A DNA stretch of 26,640 nucleotides from a virus, in IMG/VR virus record IMGVR_UViG_3300038548_000332, positions 1-26,640 of that record; one strand, 5' to 3'. Both the position numbers and the translations under genes were made by a program. Positions 1-8,308 of this stretch are shown here, in pieces; the stretch's first letter is position 1; each line of letters opens with the position of its first letter. The notes under the pieces were generated by a model. The model did no database searches. It worked only from the letters and a program-made list of their open reading frames with translations, and was not told the DNA's origin.

Positions 1-1
1 A

Positions 2-307
2 AAACCAACAGCAAAAATAGGTAGGCATTTATTTTGGTCGAACTTTGAAATAGATGAAAACTTTGAAGCAAATCAACCAAAGGATTTTATAATGCTAGGA
101 ACTGTAAAAGGCTCTGAGCAACTTAAAGAATGGCTAGGTATAAAATACGAGGGTAACATATACTATAATGGTAATCATGACCCCTGCCAGGTACTAAGAA
201 ACTGTGTGCATCCTCTAATGGGACAGCATGTGTTTAATTTTACCTCAATTTTAGGGCTATTTTTTGGCATGGGTTTTAAAATTCATTCATTTGGTAACGA
301 TTCATAA
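2..307 (+). CDS. Probable DNA methyltransferase, C-terminal part (5' end outside window)
   Basis: The frame is open from the first bases of the window, so the gene begins upstream; the first internal Met is at base 92. About 101 residues are visible. Near the start is GRHLFWSNFEI, resembling the R-x-x-FW-x-N segment of cytosine-5 DNA methyltransferases. Further on, YYNGNHDPCQVLRNCVHP followed by LMGQHVFN resembles their C-terminal region, where a GN-x-V-x-P-like motif precedes the last helix. This is motif resemblance only, and the catalytic Pro-Cys loop would lie outside the window. Such enzymes in phages usually protect the genome from host restriction. The last roughly 25 codons run through the late-promoter repeat at 238-266 and look like tail residues rather than part of the enzyme fold. 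Family is tentative; a coding region is more secure. Confidence 0.5.
   Translation, partial: KPTAKIGRHLFWSNFEIDENFEANQPKDFIMLGTVKGSEQLKEWLGIKYEGNIYYNGNHDPCQVLRNCVHPLMGQHVFNFTSILGLFFGMGFKIHSFGNDS
238..293 (+). promoter_or_regulatory. Late promoter of tail operon with 29-bp activator-like box (copy 1)
   Basis: Bases 238-266 are identical to 19425-19453, containing CCTCAATTTTAGGGCTA and ending in TTTG (263-266). Nineteen bases later comes TTCATTTG (286-293), one mismatch from the Bacteroidota -7 consensus TAnnTTTG, so the end of the repeat acts as the -33 TTTG. Predicted transcription start is near 299, giving a leader of about 25 bases before the sheath ATG at 325. The upstream part of the repeat, with the small inverted element CCT-N7-AGG, is not explained by the core promoter and is inferred to bind a phage regulator. 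The box lies inside the 3' end of the methyltransferase frame. Confidence 0.65.
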
Positions 308-324
308 ATCAAAAACCATTTATT

Positions 325-1836
325 ATGAGTGATGCCGTAGGACTTGAAAGGATATCGAAAGTTGTAGGATATAAAATCATTAAAGGAGATTTCTCGGAGA
401 CCTCGCCAAATTTACCCCAAAGAATTGCAATACTTGCTGAGGCGAACACTGCCAATCAAGGTTCATTGGATTTGACCCCTAAGCAAATTACATCGGCCCA
501 ACAGGCGGCCAATTTATATGGACTTGGTTCACCAATATACCATATAATGAGAATTTTGCGACCACAACAGGGGTCTGGTATTGGCGGAATTCCGACAGTC
601 GTATATCCACAAGCGGAGGCTGGAGGAGCAACCGCACGTGAAATTGATGTGACACCCGTTGGTGTGGCCACTAGTAATGGAACGCACACATTGAAAATTG
701 CCGGAAGGAACGGAATTGATGGTGTATTTTATGATATAAACATCGTAGATGCTGACACCATTGCGATTGTTTCAGGTAAAATTAGAGATGCTGTGAATGC
801 GGTTTTGAACGCGCCAGTTTCGGCCGTTGCAACCGCTACAGAAGCAACACTGACAACTAAATGGGCTGGATTGACAGCCCAAGAGGTGGAGGTTTCAGTT
901 GATTTGAATGATACTGATTTGGGAATTACATATGTGGTGAGTGAGTCGGCCGCTGGTTCGGCAACTCCATCTGTTTCCGCTGCACTTGCGTTGTTCGGAA
1001 ATGATTGGAACACAATTGTAATCAATTCATATGGTACGGTTACCGCGGTGATGGACACGTTGGAAGCATTCAACGGAATTCCAGATCCAACAACACCAAC
1101 TGGAAGATATGATGGGATTATTTTCAAACCATTCATTGCATTTACCGGTTCGTTGGCAGATGATCCAACATCGATCACAGATCCACGAAAAGACCAAGTG
1201 ACGATTGCCATTTGTCCCGCGCCATTGAGCACAGGACTTTCTATGGAAGCCGCTGCAAATATGTGTCGATTAGCTGGCCGACAATTTCAAGACTCTCCAC
1301 ATTTGGATGTTTCCGGACAATCTTATCCAGACATGCCGACCCCGCTTGACATCGGAAGCATGAGCGACTATGAAAACCGAGATGCCTTTGTGAAATTAGG
1401 AAGTTCAACAGTTGAGTTGTCAAATGGTGTTTATAAAGTTGCCGATTTTGTGACGACATATCACCCGGATGGTGAGTTGCCTCCACAATTTAGATATTGC
1501 AGAAATTTGAACTTGGATTTCAATGTTCGTTTTGGATATTTCTTGTTAGAGGAAATCAATGTTGTTGACCACGCAATCGCAGGTAATGACGACACGGTGA
1601 CGGCTTCAAAAGTTGTCAAGCCAAAGCAATGGAAACAAGTCATTGACAGATATGCCGAATCATTGGCATTGAGAGCCTTGATTGTTGATCCGAGTTTCAC
1701 ACAAGACTCAATAACGGTTGATATCAGTTCGACAAATCCGGATAGACTTGAAACTTTTTTCAAGTACAAAAGAACTGGATTTGCACGAATATCCTCCACA
1801 ACTGCGGAGGCTGGATTTAATTTTGGAAATGTTTAA
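325..1836 (+). CDS. Contractile tail sheath protein
   Basis: 503 residues, about the length of Mu gpL and related sheath proteins. The N-terminal third has the Mu-like signature in which a run of Ala residues leads to a FG/YG-x-GS element (AQQAANLYGLGSPIYHIM), followed by a domain with Gly-rich turns and a C-terminal domain with the NLNLDFNVRFGYF segment. The sheath polymerises around the tail tube and contracts to drive the tube through the host envelope. It is the first gene of the tail operon, directly behind the late promoter, and is followed after 10 bases by the tube gene, the usual sheath-tube order. The start is an ATG after an A/T-rich leader with no clear Shine-Dalgarno sequence. 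Identification is from family-level pattern and gene order. Confidence 0.85.
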   Translation: MSDAVGLERISKVVGYKIIKGDFSETSPNLPQRIAILAEANTANQGSLDLTPKQITSAQQAANLYGLGSPIYHIMRILRPQQGSGIGGIPTVVYPQAEAGGATAREIDVTPVGVATSNGTHTLKIAGRNGIDGVFYDINIVDADTIAIVSGKIRDAVNAVLNAPVSAVATATEATLTTKWAGLTAQEVEVSVDLNDTDLGITYVVSESAAGSATPSVSAALALFGNDWNTIVINSYGTVTAVMDTLEAFNGIPDPTTPTGRYDGIIFKPFIAFTGSLADDPTSITDPRKDQVTIAICPAPLSTGLSMEAAANMCRLAGRQFQDSPHLDVSGQSYPDMPTPLDIGSMSDYENRDAFVKLGSSTVELSNGVYKVADFVTTYHPDGELPPQFRYCRNLNLDFNVRFGYFLLEEINVVDHAIAGNDDTVTASKVVKPKQWKQVIDRYAESLALRALIVDPSFTQDSITVDISSTNPDRLETFFKYKRTGFARISSTTAEAGFNFGNV

Positions 1837-1846
1837 ATAAAATACT

Positions 1847-2260
1847 ATGTCAGTAATAGGTGGCGATATTATAGAAATCACGTACAATCACCCTACTCAG
1901 GGCTCAGGGATTATTTTCCCTAAAGCCGCGGAGGATAGCACGTTTGATCCAGGTGGTTTTACATCGAACGATGATGATAACATGGTTGATGGGTCAGGTG
2001 AAATGATTGATCAATTGAATCGAAAAAGATGGTCTTTTGAGGGAACCATTGCATGGGATATGAACACCCGGGAGGATCTTGATAAAATGCAAGACTTGCA
2101 AGGCGATCCCGTTCTTGCTGATTGGACTATTACCCACATAAACGGAACCGTTTGGGGTGGCACTGGAAAACCAGTTGGTGACATGAAAGGCAACGGTAAT
2201 GCCGCAACATTCCCGCTCAAGCTTGCTGGAGGCGGAAAAATGAAAAAAATAATCGGGTAA
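1847..2260 (+). CDS. Tail tube protein
   Basis: 137 residues, the usual size for a phage tail tube monomer. It sits between the sheath and the assembly chaperone, the position of the tube gene in Mu- and P2-like phages. The chain opens with VIGGDIIEITYNHP and ends with a Gly/Lys-rich strand (TFPLKLAGGGKMKKIIG), consistent with the beta-sandwich tube fold whose hexameric rings stack to form the inner tail. No catalytic motif is expected or seen. The leader TAAATAAAATACT just before the ATG recurs nearly unchanged before other highly expressed structural genes in this window. Assignment rests on size, fold-like pattern and position. Confidence 0.75.
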   Translation: MSVIGGDIIEITYNHPTQGSGIIFPKAAEDSTFDPGGFTSNDDDNMVDGSGEMIDQLNRKRWSFEGTIAWDMNTREDLDKMQDLQGDPVLADWTITHINGTVWGGTGKPVGDMKGNGNAATFPLKLAGGGKMKKIIG

Positions 2261-2324
2261 CTTTTATCAGTTACATGATTATTATTACCTACTTTGGGGA
2301 AAATACTAACTAAATTTTAAGAAA

Positions 2325-2726
2325 ATGGCTAACGTAACACCAGAAATTGCGACCAATGAAATGAACGCATGGTTGGATTCTAAAAAGATCATGACCAACA
2401 CACGGGAATCAAACGAGGATTCTACACAATTACTTATTGATGCAATGGTTGAGGGCATTATCACTATTGATGAAGAGTCAAAAGTGATTAGTCACAACTT
2501 AATGTTTCCAATCGGTGATGGCGAAGAGATAAAAGTATTGGAATATCGTCAAAGGCTTAGTGACCGATTGTTGGAACCTTATATGAAAGGGGTTAAACCA
2601 ACCGATGCTGATGGAAGATTGATTGCATACATTTGTGCTTTGACACAAAATTCAAGGGGAATTATTAAAAACATGGATAGTGTTGATAAAAAAATAGCCC
2701 TCGCGATTGCGGTTTTTTTTCTATAG
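2325..2726 (+). CDS. Tail assembly chaperone, short (unshifted) product
   Basis: 133 residues ending IALAIAVFFL-stop. It lies between tube and tape measure, the position of lambda gpG and Mu gp41-like chaperones that coat the tape measure during tail assembly. It is mostly helical and acidic. The last codons run through eight T residues (2713-2720), where ribosomes can slip into the -1 frame to make the longer product. It is separated from the tube gene by 64 bases of AT-rich DNA with no obvious gene or hairpin. Function is inferred from position and from the frameshift arrangement, a hallmark of these chaperones. Confidence 0.75.
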   Translation: MANVTPEIATNEMNAWLDSKKIMTNTRESNEDSTQLLIDAMVEGIITIDEESKVISHNLMFPIGDGEEIKVLEYRQRLSDRLLEPYMKGVKPTDADGRLIAYICALTQNSRGIIKNMDSVDKKIALAIAVFFL

Positions 2727-2890
2727 AGCAAGAAAGTTTGGACAACATGATCAAAAGTGTTGTCCGAGCATTTTATTGGAAACCTAACATCATAAAAGAT
2801 TTATATCATGACAGGATAGATTATCAAGGGTTGTTATTTTGGTACGATGACGTTGACGAAGTTGATAAAAAAATGAAATCAAAAAAATAA
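2325..2890 (+). CDS. Tail assembly chaperone, -1 frameshifted product
   Basis: Slippage in G-GTT-TTT-TTT-C (T TTT TTT at 2714-2720) moves the ribosome into the -1 frame, which is open from 2690 to a stop at 2888-2890. The join gives about 188 residues: the first 132 of the short form plus 56 more (SIEQESLDNM onward). The extension contains FYWKPNIIKDLYH and LLFWYDDV, matching the Phe/Tyr-Trp-x-Pro and Leu-Leu-x-Trp pattern of the second domain in GpT/GpE-type tail chaperones. It has no good start codon of its own near the overlap and ends one base before the tape measure ATG. In lambda the long form recruits the tape measure to the tube; the same is inferred here. Confidence 0.75.
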
Positions 2891-4876
2891 ATGCCGGCAT
2901 CGTTCACCATACCCTCGATATTCACCGCGATTGATAAATTTTCCGCTCCCGTCAAAAAGATGGGGGCATCAACCGCCCGTTTCGCATCAAAAGCAGAGGC
3001 AAATCTTGGCCGTGGCGAACGCGCATTTCGAAAACTTACATCACCACTTCAGAAACTTAACAGACTATTAGGAGGGTTCGGGGTGCTCATTGGTAGTGCC
3101 TTGATTGTATCAGCACTTACAAGCGCGGTTAAAGTCGTTAGAGATTTTGAACAAGCAAATGCAGATTTGTCAGCGGTCATGGCAACCGCATCAGGTCCGC
3201 AATTAAAACTACTTTCGGAGGATGCTAAAAGATTAGGTGCCACCACTGCGAAGTCCGCCACGGATGTGGTTTCCTTACAGGAAGCGTTTGCGCGCCTTGG
3301 ATTTGAAACGCCCGCTATAATTAACATGACCGAGGCAACCATTGCGGGGTCAATCGCAATGAATGCTGAACTTTCCGACACTGCCGAGTTAGTTGGTGCC
3401 ATGGTGAGGACCTTCGATGACTTTAGTTCAATCGATACTCCTACAATCATCGATCAGATGACCACCGCAACGCAAAAATCAGCGTTGAATTTTGAGAAAT
3501 TACAGACATCATTGCCAATTGTTGCCGGTGCGGCAAATGCTGCAGGAATTCCGTTCACCAAACTGTTGGCATTACTTGGAAAATTATCTGATTCTGGAAT
3601 TGATGCAAGTTCCTCCTCAACTGCATTAAGAAATATTTTCTTAGAAAGTGCTAAACAGGGTCTTAATTATAGCCAAATACTCACCAAAATTGTCAAAAGT
3701 CAAGACAGTTTAACCGCTGCAAACGATGAATTTGGCAAAAGGGCGGCCGTTTCAGGTGTTATTTTGGCTAAAAACTTAGCTGCCACAGATAAATTGGCAT
3801 TTTCAATTCAGAACGCTATAAATCCCGCTGCAGAGGCGGCTAAAAAGCGATTGGCAACAATGAATGGTGCATTGACCATTTTGGAAAGTTCATATCAAGG
3901 ATTTATTCTAAGTATTGAAGATGGAACGGGAGCATATGCGGAAACATTGACAATGATGATCATGGTTGTTTCTCAAATGTTCAGTTTAGCAAGTGGAGTA
4001 GAAGTGGCCACTTCCAAATTGACAGAACAGGAATTAAAAGCCAGATCAATGGCGAAAACTGGAATATTCTTGTTGAAAGCTATTGGTTTATTAATTGGGT
4101 CCATAATTGCTTTCAAAGTCGTGTTGATTGCCTCAAGAATTGCACTCGCAGTTTACAACATATCGTTGGGAATTGCCGCGGCTGCAAATGGAGTGCTGAC
4201 ATTATCAGTTGCCAAAAATTCATTAGCATTGGGAGCGTATAAAGTTGTTGCTTTCATAGTTGCCGGTGCTACAAAATTATTCACGGCCGCGCAGTGGTTG
4301 TTGAATATCGCATTGAATGCAAATCCCATTGGATTGGTTGTTCTTGGAATTGCCGCTTTGATTGGAATAATTACTTTAGTCATAAATAAATACAATACAT
4401 GGGGGGCGGCTTTGTCTCTGTTGTTGGGTCCTTTGGGATTCATAATCAATTTAATTCAGTCATTTAGACGAAATTGGGATATGATCAAGGATGCGTTTTC
4501 CGAGGGTGGAATAAAGGCTGGATTGTTGGCAATTGGCAAAGTAATATTGGACGCCATATTGATGCCTTTACAACAGGTGTTCCAATTGATGACGAATTTA
4601 CCAGGTGTTGGTGACTTTGCATCAAAAGCCGTTGCAGGCATTGAAAAATTCAGGAGCGGTTTAGGAGTTAATGTCACAACAGATGAGTCAGGAAGTGCAG
4701 TTGCACCGGCAATAAATCCTGAGGTATCGAAACAAGAATCATTGAGGAAAACCATTGATGAACAACGTCAAAATGTATCTATAGATATCAATGATAAAAC
4801 AGGACAAGCGGACGTAACGAGTGATAATGAATTTATTCCTATTAACTTAACATCAACATTTGGACTCGCAGGATAA
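2891..4876 (+). CDS. Tail tape measure protein
   Basis: 661 residues. The first 330 or so are Ala/Ser-rich helices of the TP901/Mu tape measure type (TTAKSATDVVSLQEAFARLG, GAANAAGIPFTKLLALLGKL). Residues about 390-525 are strongly hydrophobic with several membrane-like segments, and the C-terminal 100 residues are polar. Tape measures set tail length and leave the tube at infection, the hydrophobic part being thought to help DNA cross the inner membrane. At about 1.5 angstroms per residue, a family rule, the tail would be close to 100 nm. The ATG follows the chaperone stop directly (TAAATG), implying coupled translation, and the end overlaps the next gene by one base. Confidence 0.9.
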   Translation: MPASFTIPSIFTAIDKFSAPVKKMGASTARFASKAEANLGRGERAFRKLTSPLQKLNRLLGGFGVLIGSALIVSALTSAVKVVRDFEQANADLSAVMATASGPQLKLLSEDAKRLGATTAKSATDVVSLQEAFARLGFETPAIINMTEATIAGSIAMNAELSDTAELVGAMVRTFDDFSSIDTPTIIDQMTTATQKSALNFEKLQTSLPIVAGAANAAGIPFTKLLALLGKLSDSGIDASSSSTALRNIFLESAKQGLNYSQILTKIVKSQDSLTAANDEFGKRAAVSGVILAKNLAATDKLAFSIQNAINPAAEAAKKRLATMNGALTILESSYQGFILSIEDGTGAYAETLTMMIMVVSQMFSLASGVEVATSKLTEQELKARSMAKTGIFLLKAIGLLIGSIIAFKVVLIASRIALAVYNISLGIAAAANGVLTLSVAKNSLALGAYKVVAFIVAGATKLFTAAQWLLNIALNANPIGLVVLGIAALIGIITLVINKYNTWGAALSLLLGPLGFIINLIQSFRRNWDMIKDAFSEGGIKAGLLAIGKVILDAILMPLQQVFQLMTNLPGVGDFASKAVAGIEKFRSGLGVNVTTDESGSAVAPAINPEVSKQESLRKTIDEQRQNVSIDINDKTGQADVTSDNEFIPINLTSTFGLAG

Positions 4877-5433
4877 TGGATTTAGAAGTAATTGAAACAG
4901 GAAATGGCGGTGATTTGGTGAAAAACCCAAAGGATTTGAGCGTAATTGATGGATTTCAGAACATGCCATATTTGGCAATGTTTGGTGGGTCTCCAGGTTT
5001 TCCAACCCCGGTTGATCGTCCCGAAAACAGTCAAGCGTTTGATTGGTGGGGTAATAGTTTATTATTGAACGACAACCAAAGCGTCCAATTCAATTCTTTG
5101 ACTGAGGAAATATTGACCAAAGTTGCATTGAATAGTTCCGGAGCCGCAAGGATTGAGCAAGCCATCAAAGATGATTTGGATTTTATGACCGAGTTTGCAA
5201 ATGTGGATGTGTCTGTTTCAATCATTTCTGATGATAAGGTTGCAATTGGCATTGTTTTAATTGAACCGGACAATGAACAAAACAAAGCTTTTATCTTTAT
5301 TTGGGATGCAACCAATGAAGAACTTTCCGCGGTTCCTGATGAAGGTGGCGGAAATATTATTAAATTATTTGTCAAAACCCCTGAAGGTAATTTCATTTTA
5401 ACACCTGAAGCGGATAAATTATTGTTCATATGA
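4876..5433 (+). CDS. Mu gp46-like baseplate wedge protein
   Basis: 185 residues. The key feature is FDWWGNSLLL at residues 55-64, corresponding to the GWWGD signature of the phage GP46 family, followed by a Ser/Leu stretch, an acidic helix (IEQAIKDDLDFM) and alternating beta strands. In Mu, gp46 is a baseplate wedge component encoded just before gp47 (the J protein), and the order here is the same. It overlaps the tape measure by one base (TAATG) and the J gene by four bases, so translation is probably coupled. The N-terminal 50 residues are longer than in Mu and not recognised. Confidence 0.65.
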   Translation: MDLEVIETGNGGDLVKNPKDLSVIDGFQNMPYLAMFGGSPGFPTPVDRPENSQAFDWWGNSLLLNDNQSVQFNSLTEEILTKVALNSSGAARIEQAIKDDLDFMTEFANVDVSVSIISDDKVAIGIVLIEPDNEQNKAFIFIWDATNEELSAVPDEGGGNIIKLFVKTPEGNFILTPEADKLLFI

Positions 5434-6611
5434 TTATTATTCCAACTATATCTGAACTTTTTACTAGCATATTAGCCGATTTAGAAGCCACTTATGGTGA
5501 CAGTATTCCGCTATTTGGGAAAAACTTTTTGAGAGCATTGGCAGCCGTCCAGGCAGCAAAATTGAAAATATACTATTATGCAATTGCGAAAACCCAGAAA
5601 AATATTTTCGTTGACACTGCAGATCCCGAGGCATCGGGTGGAACACTTGAAAGATTTGGAAGGGTTAAACTCGGAAGGAACCCATTTCCAGCGAAAGCCG
5701 CACAATATGCCGTTGATGTAACCGGGACAATTGGCGCGGAAATTCCAGCGTCAACAACTTTCAAAAGCAATGATGACAGTTTGAGCCCCGGAAAATTGTT
5801 TGTGTTGGATAGTGCTCACATATTGGTGGCAACTACTGATTCAATAACATTGAGAGCATTGGAAGCTGGATTGGATAGTAAGTTGGTAATTAGTGATTTA
5901 TTATCAGCAACATCCCCAATTGCAAACGTGGATAAGACCGCAACGGTGACGGCCGAAACAGTGGAACCACTTAGTGAGGAGGATATTGAATTATATCGAC
6001 AACGGGCATTAGCTTCTTACAGGTTGGAAGCTCAAGGAGGCGCGGCAACTGATTATAGATTATGGTCATTTGATGCTCAAGGTGTGCAACAAACATATCC
6101 ATACGCGCGTACGGGAGACGCTAACGAAATTGATTTATTTGTAGAGGCTACCGTTGCTGACAGTATAGATGGAAAGGGCACGCCATCCTCAGGAATATTA
6201 GATGATGTTGAAGAGGTGGTTGAGTTTGATCCAGATGTCACCAAACCACTAAATGACAGGGGTAGGCGTCCATTGGGTGTTTTCATTGTTCATTTTTTAC
6301 CAATTAATGTGAGAGAGGTTGACATTGTAATTGATTCATTTGTTGGATTGACACCTGAAATTGAAACATTAATATTCAGTGCGCTTGAATTGGAAATTGA
6401 TTTGATAAGACCATTCATTGGCGGAGCTGATATTTTGGAGGAAAAAAACGACATACTTGATCTCAATAAAATTGTTAGCATCATATTAAACGCGAGGCCC
6501 GGAAGTATATTTGGAACAATAACATTGAAAATTGATTCAGTTCCAGTGAGTACATTCACGTTTATCAACGGTGATATCCCGAATTTAGACACCGTTACAT
6601 ATACGCCATGA
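5430..6611 (+). CDS. Baseplate J-like protein (Mu gp47 type)
   Basis: 393 residues, typical of the Baseplate_J family. The central YAVDVTGTIGAEIPASTTFKS matches the conserved strand-turn in which a Gly precedes an I-P-A/T-G-T element. Further on, RQRALASYRLEAQGGAATDY matches the family's R-x-R-x(n)-Q-G-G-T/A-x-x-D-Y motif before the wedge-binding domain. J proteins form the wedge core that links hub and sheath to the tail fibres. The gene begins inside the end of the gp46-like gene and overlaps the next by four bases. Function is secure at family level. Confidence 0.88.
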   Translation: MIIIPTISELFTSILADLEATYGDSIPLFGKNFLRALAAVQAAKLKIYYYAIAKTQKNIFVDTADPEASGGTLERFGRVKLGRNPFPAKAAQYAVDVTGTIGAEIPASTTFKSNDDSLSPGKLFVLDSAHILVATTDSITLRALEAGLDSKLVISDLLSATSPIANVDKTATVTAETVEPLSEEDIELYRQRALASYRLEAQGGAATDYRLWSFDAQGVQQTYPYARTGDANEIDLFVEATVADSIDGKGTPSSGILDDVEEVVEFDPDVTKPLNDRGRRPLGVFIVHFLPINVREVDIVIDSFVGLTPEIETLIFSALELEIDLIRPFIGGADILEEKNDILDLNKIVSIILNARPGSIFGTITLKIDSVPVSTFTFINGDIPNLDTVTYTP

Positions 6612-7312
6612 GTGTAATTGAAAGAATACTGAAATTAACCGATCAACTTTATCCTTCAGGAAGGGCTTTTAAGTTTGCAAAGGATAGTGAGTTCAAAAAA
6701 TTACATGAAGGATTGGCACTCAGTGAGGAACGTGCATATAATGATGCATTAGCCATTTTGGACAGCATATTGCCAGACAACGATAATTTTTCTTTGGATG
6801 ATGCTGCCGATTGGGAACGAAGACTGGGATTGATTACGAATTTGAGTGTTTCGCTTGAAGATCGTAAAGCGGCAATACTTAGGAAAATGAATCACCCCGG
6901 AACCATACCGGCAAGACAACATTTTCTATATTTAGAGGGTCAATTGCAATCCGCTGGATTCGATGTTTTTGTTTTTGAAAACAAATTTCCGGATGGTGGT
7001 GGTGGTATTGAAACAAGAACGCCAGGTGTAGTGTCTGGAACTTCTGGAAAATTAATACAGCACGGACCGGTAAATCATGGGTCAACACAACATGGTAAAT
7101 CTTTTTTTGATAAGGTGGTCAATAGTATAAATCCAGATGTTGACAAGCTTTTTGATGTTGGTTCAAACCTCAGAAGCACATTTTTTATAGGATCTGATCC
7201 GGTAGGTGATTTTGCAAATATAGATGCAGAAAGGGAGGCGGAATTTAGACAATTGATTTTAAAAATTAAACCAGCTCAAACGGTTGGGTATTTATTCATT
7301 AACTATATATAA
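6608..7312 (+). CDS. Mu gp48-like (DUF2313) tail protein
   Basis: 234 residues. LYPSGRAFKF at residues 14-23 and the helical region DDAADWERRLGL through RKAAILRKMNHPG match the DUF2313/YmfQ family, which follows J in Mu-like phages and belongs to the tip of the baseplate wedge (P2 gpI equivalent). The second half is less usual: a short HG-rich stretch with three HG repeats (QHGPVNHGSTQHGKSF) and then a variable domain ending in a conserved-looking helix (FRQLILKIKPAQTVGYLF). The last part resembles the DUF2313 C-terminus, so the HG segment may be an insertion. It overlaps the J gene by four bases and ends two bases before the fibre-like gene. Confidence 0.7.
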   Translation: MSVIERILKLTDQLYPSGRAFKFAKDSEFKKLHEGLALSEERAYNDALAILDSILPDNDNFSLDDAADWERRLGLITNLSVSLEDRKAAILRKMNHPGTIPARQHFLYLEGQLQSAGFDVFVFENKFPDGGGGIETRTPGVVSGTSGKLIQHGPVNHGSTQHGKSFFDKVVNSINPDVDKLFDVGSNLRSTFFIGSDPVGDFANIDAEREAEFRQLILKIKPAQTVGYLFINYI

Positions 7313-7314
7313 CC

Positions 7315-7893
7315 ATGGCAATTAATATAAACGACAAACCAAACGTAACACCACCCGGAGGAGATTTTGAATTTGCAAAAATAAAAGATGAAACCACTCC
7401 CGGTGCGAATGATGGTGTGCCATTAAACGATATCGTTTATGGTGATTTTCACCAGTTTTTCGCAAAAATTGTAGAACAATCGGGTATTGCATATAATGGT
7501 TTGCAGGAAAATCTAACTAATGGGTATCAATATTTAGAAGCCTTAAAAAAATTATTTGTTCAAACAGATCCGGGAAATCAATTAAAGACCAAAGTTATTG
7601 AAATTGGAGACTGGGACATGGATGCAACACCAAATATAAACGTTGCTCATGGTGTAGTAGCTGCAAATATAAGAACTGTTTTTGTGATGATCAGTAATGA
7701 TGAAGCACCTTTATTTTATTTTGATTTAAGCAAAGCAAATTCATCTGGTGTTGTAGATGGATTCTTTCAAATTGATGTTAATACAGGTACAGACATATTT
7801 TTAGAACGAAGGACAGGGGGTAGTTTTGATAGTACTAGTTTTAACGCGACACCATTCAATAGAGGATGGATTACCATAGTATATGAAGCATAA
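7315..7893 (+). CDS. Putative tail fibre / virion host-contact protein
   Basis: 192 residues directly after the J and gp48-like genes, where Mu- and P2-type phages encode the tail fibre. The N-terminal 80 residues (start ININDKPNVTPPGGDFEFA, then a helix with NLTNGYQYLEAL) look like an attachment domain. After residue 97, IEIGDWDMDATPNINVAHG begins a compact beta-rich domain of the sort found at fibre tips. No chaperone domain is visible. Base composition is more AT-rich than in the flanking tail genes, as expected for an exchangeable host-range module. The function is inferred from position and shape; a direct family match was not recognised. Confidence 0.45.
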   Translation: MAININDKPNVTPPGGDFEFAKIKDETTPGANDGVPLNDIVYGDFHQFFAKIVEQSGIAYNGLQENLTNGYQYLEALKKLFVQTDPGNQLKTKVIEIGDWDMDATPNINVAHGVVAANIRTVFVMISNDEAPLFYFDLSKANSSGVVDGFFQIDVNTGTDIFLERRTGGSFDSTSFNATPFNRGWITIVYEA

Positions 7894-8308
7894 CATATTA
7901 ATATTAATCCTGTCACTATCTTCTTGCGTATCGTTTTTAGAGGATCAGATTAGAATAATTGATTCTGATATACTTCCGTTTTACGAAATGTTTATACATG
8001 AAGGTATAAAAAGAAAGAAAAACTATTCATCGGTGCATATATCTATTAGATTTAGTGATAATATAGACACTAGAGGGACAAACTATCACAGGATAGACGG
8101 TGTGGTCGATATTCTTATAAACAAAAGATTGTGGGATGAATCCAGTGACAACGTAAGAGAGGTTGTGATAATGCATGAATTAGGGCATGGCATATTAGGA
8201 AGGAATCATAAAAAAGACTGTAATAGCCTAATGATAAAAGGAGCTACTTGTAAATATGTCGCATACACAAGAAACAGAAAAGAAATGCTTGATGAATTAT
8301 TCAGATAA
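7883..8308 (+). CDS. Lipoprotein zinc metallopeptidase-like protein
   Basis: 141 residues. The N-terminus (MKHNILILILSLSSC) is a lipoprotein signal peptide with lipobox L12-S-S-C15, so the mature protein should be lipidated at Cys15 and anchored in a membrane. Residues 98-109, HELGHGILGRNH, give the zinc-binding HExxH with Glu99 as catalytic base and His109 as likely third ligand. The spacing is HExxH-x3-G-x2-H, one residue longer than classic metzincins. SLM (115-117) is a candidate Met-turn, and the chain ends in LDELFR. It overlaps the fibre gene by 11 bases and the next gene by one, so it is expressed with the tail. A lipidated peptidase is unusual there: it may alter the host envelope, or be cargo. 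Substrate unknown. Confidence 0.7.
   Translation: MKHNILILILSLSSCVSFLEDQIRIIDSDILPFYEMFIHEGIKRKKNYSSVHISIRFSDNIDTRGTNYHRIDGVVDILINKRLWDESSDNVREVVIMHELGHGILGRNHKKDCNSLMIKGATCKYVAYTRNRKEMLDELFR

Noticed and set aside
729-1799. Several long minus-strand frames opposite the sheath gene.
   Set aside because: They are shadows of a strongly coding gene: low-complexity Ser/Val/Thr sequence and no leaders or promoters.
2689-2701. 13 bases (AAAAAATAGCCCT) match the reverse complement of part of the late-promoter repeat.
   Set aside because: The rest of the repeat is absent, it lies inside the chaperone gene and no promoter boxes follow at the right spacing; likely chance in an A-rich run.
8176-8211. 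Classing the HELGH protein as a true metzincin.
   Set aside because: The Gly and third His are one position farther than the HExxHxxGxxH motif, so only a general zinc peptidase call is justified.
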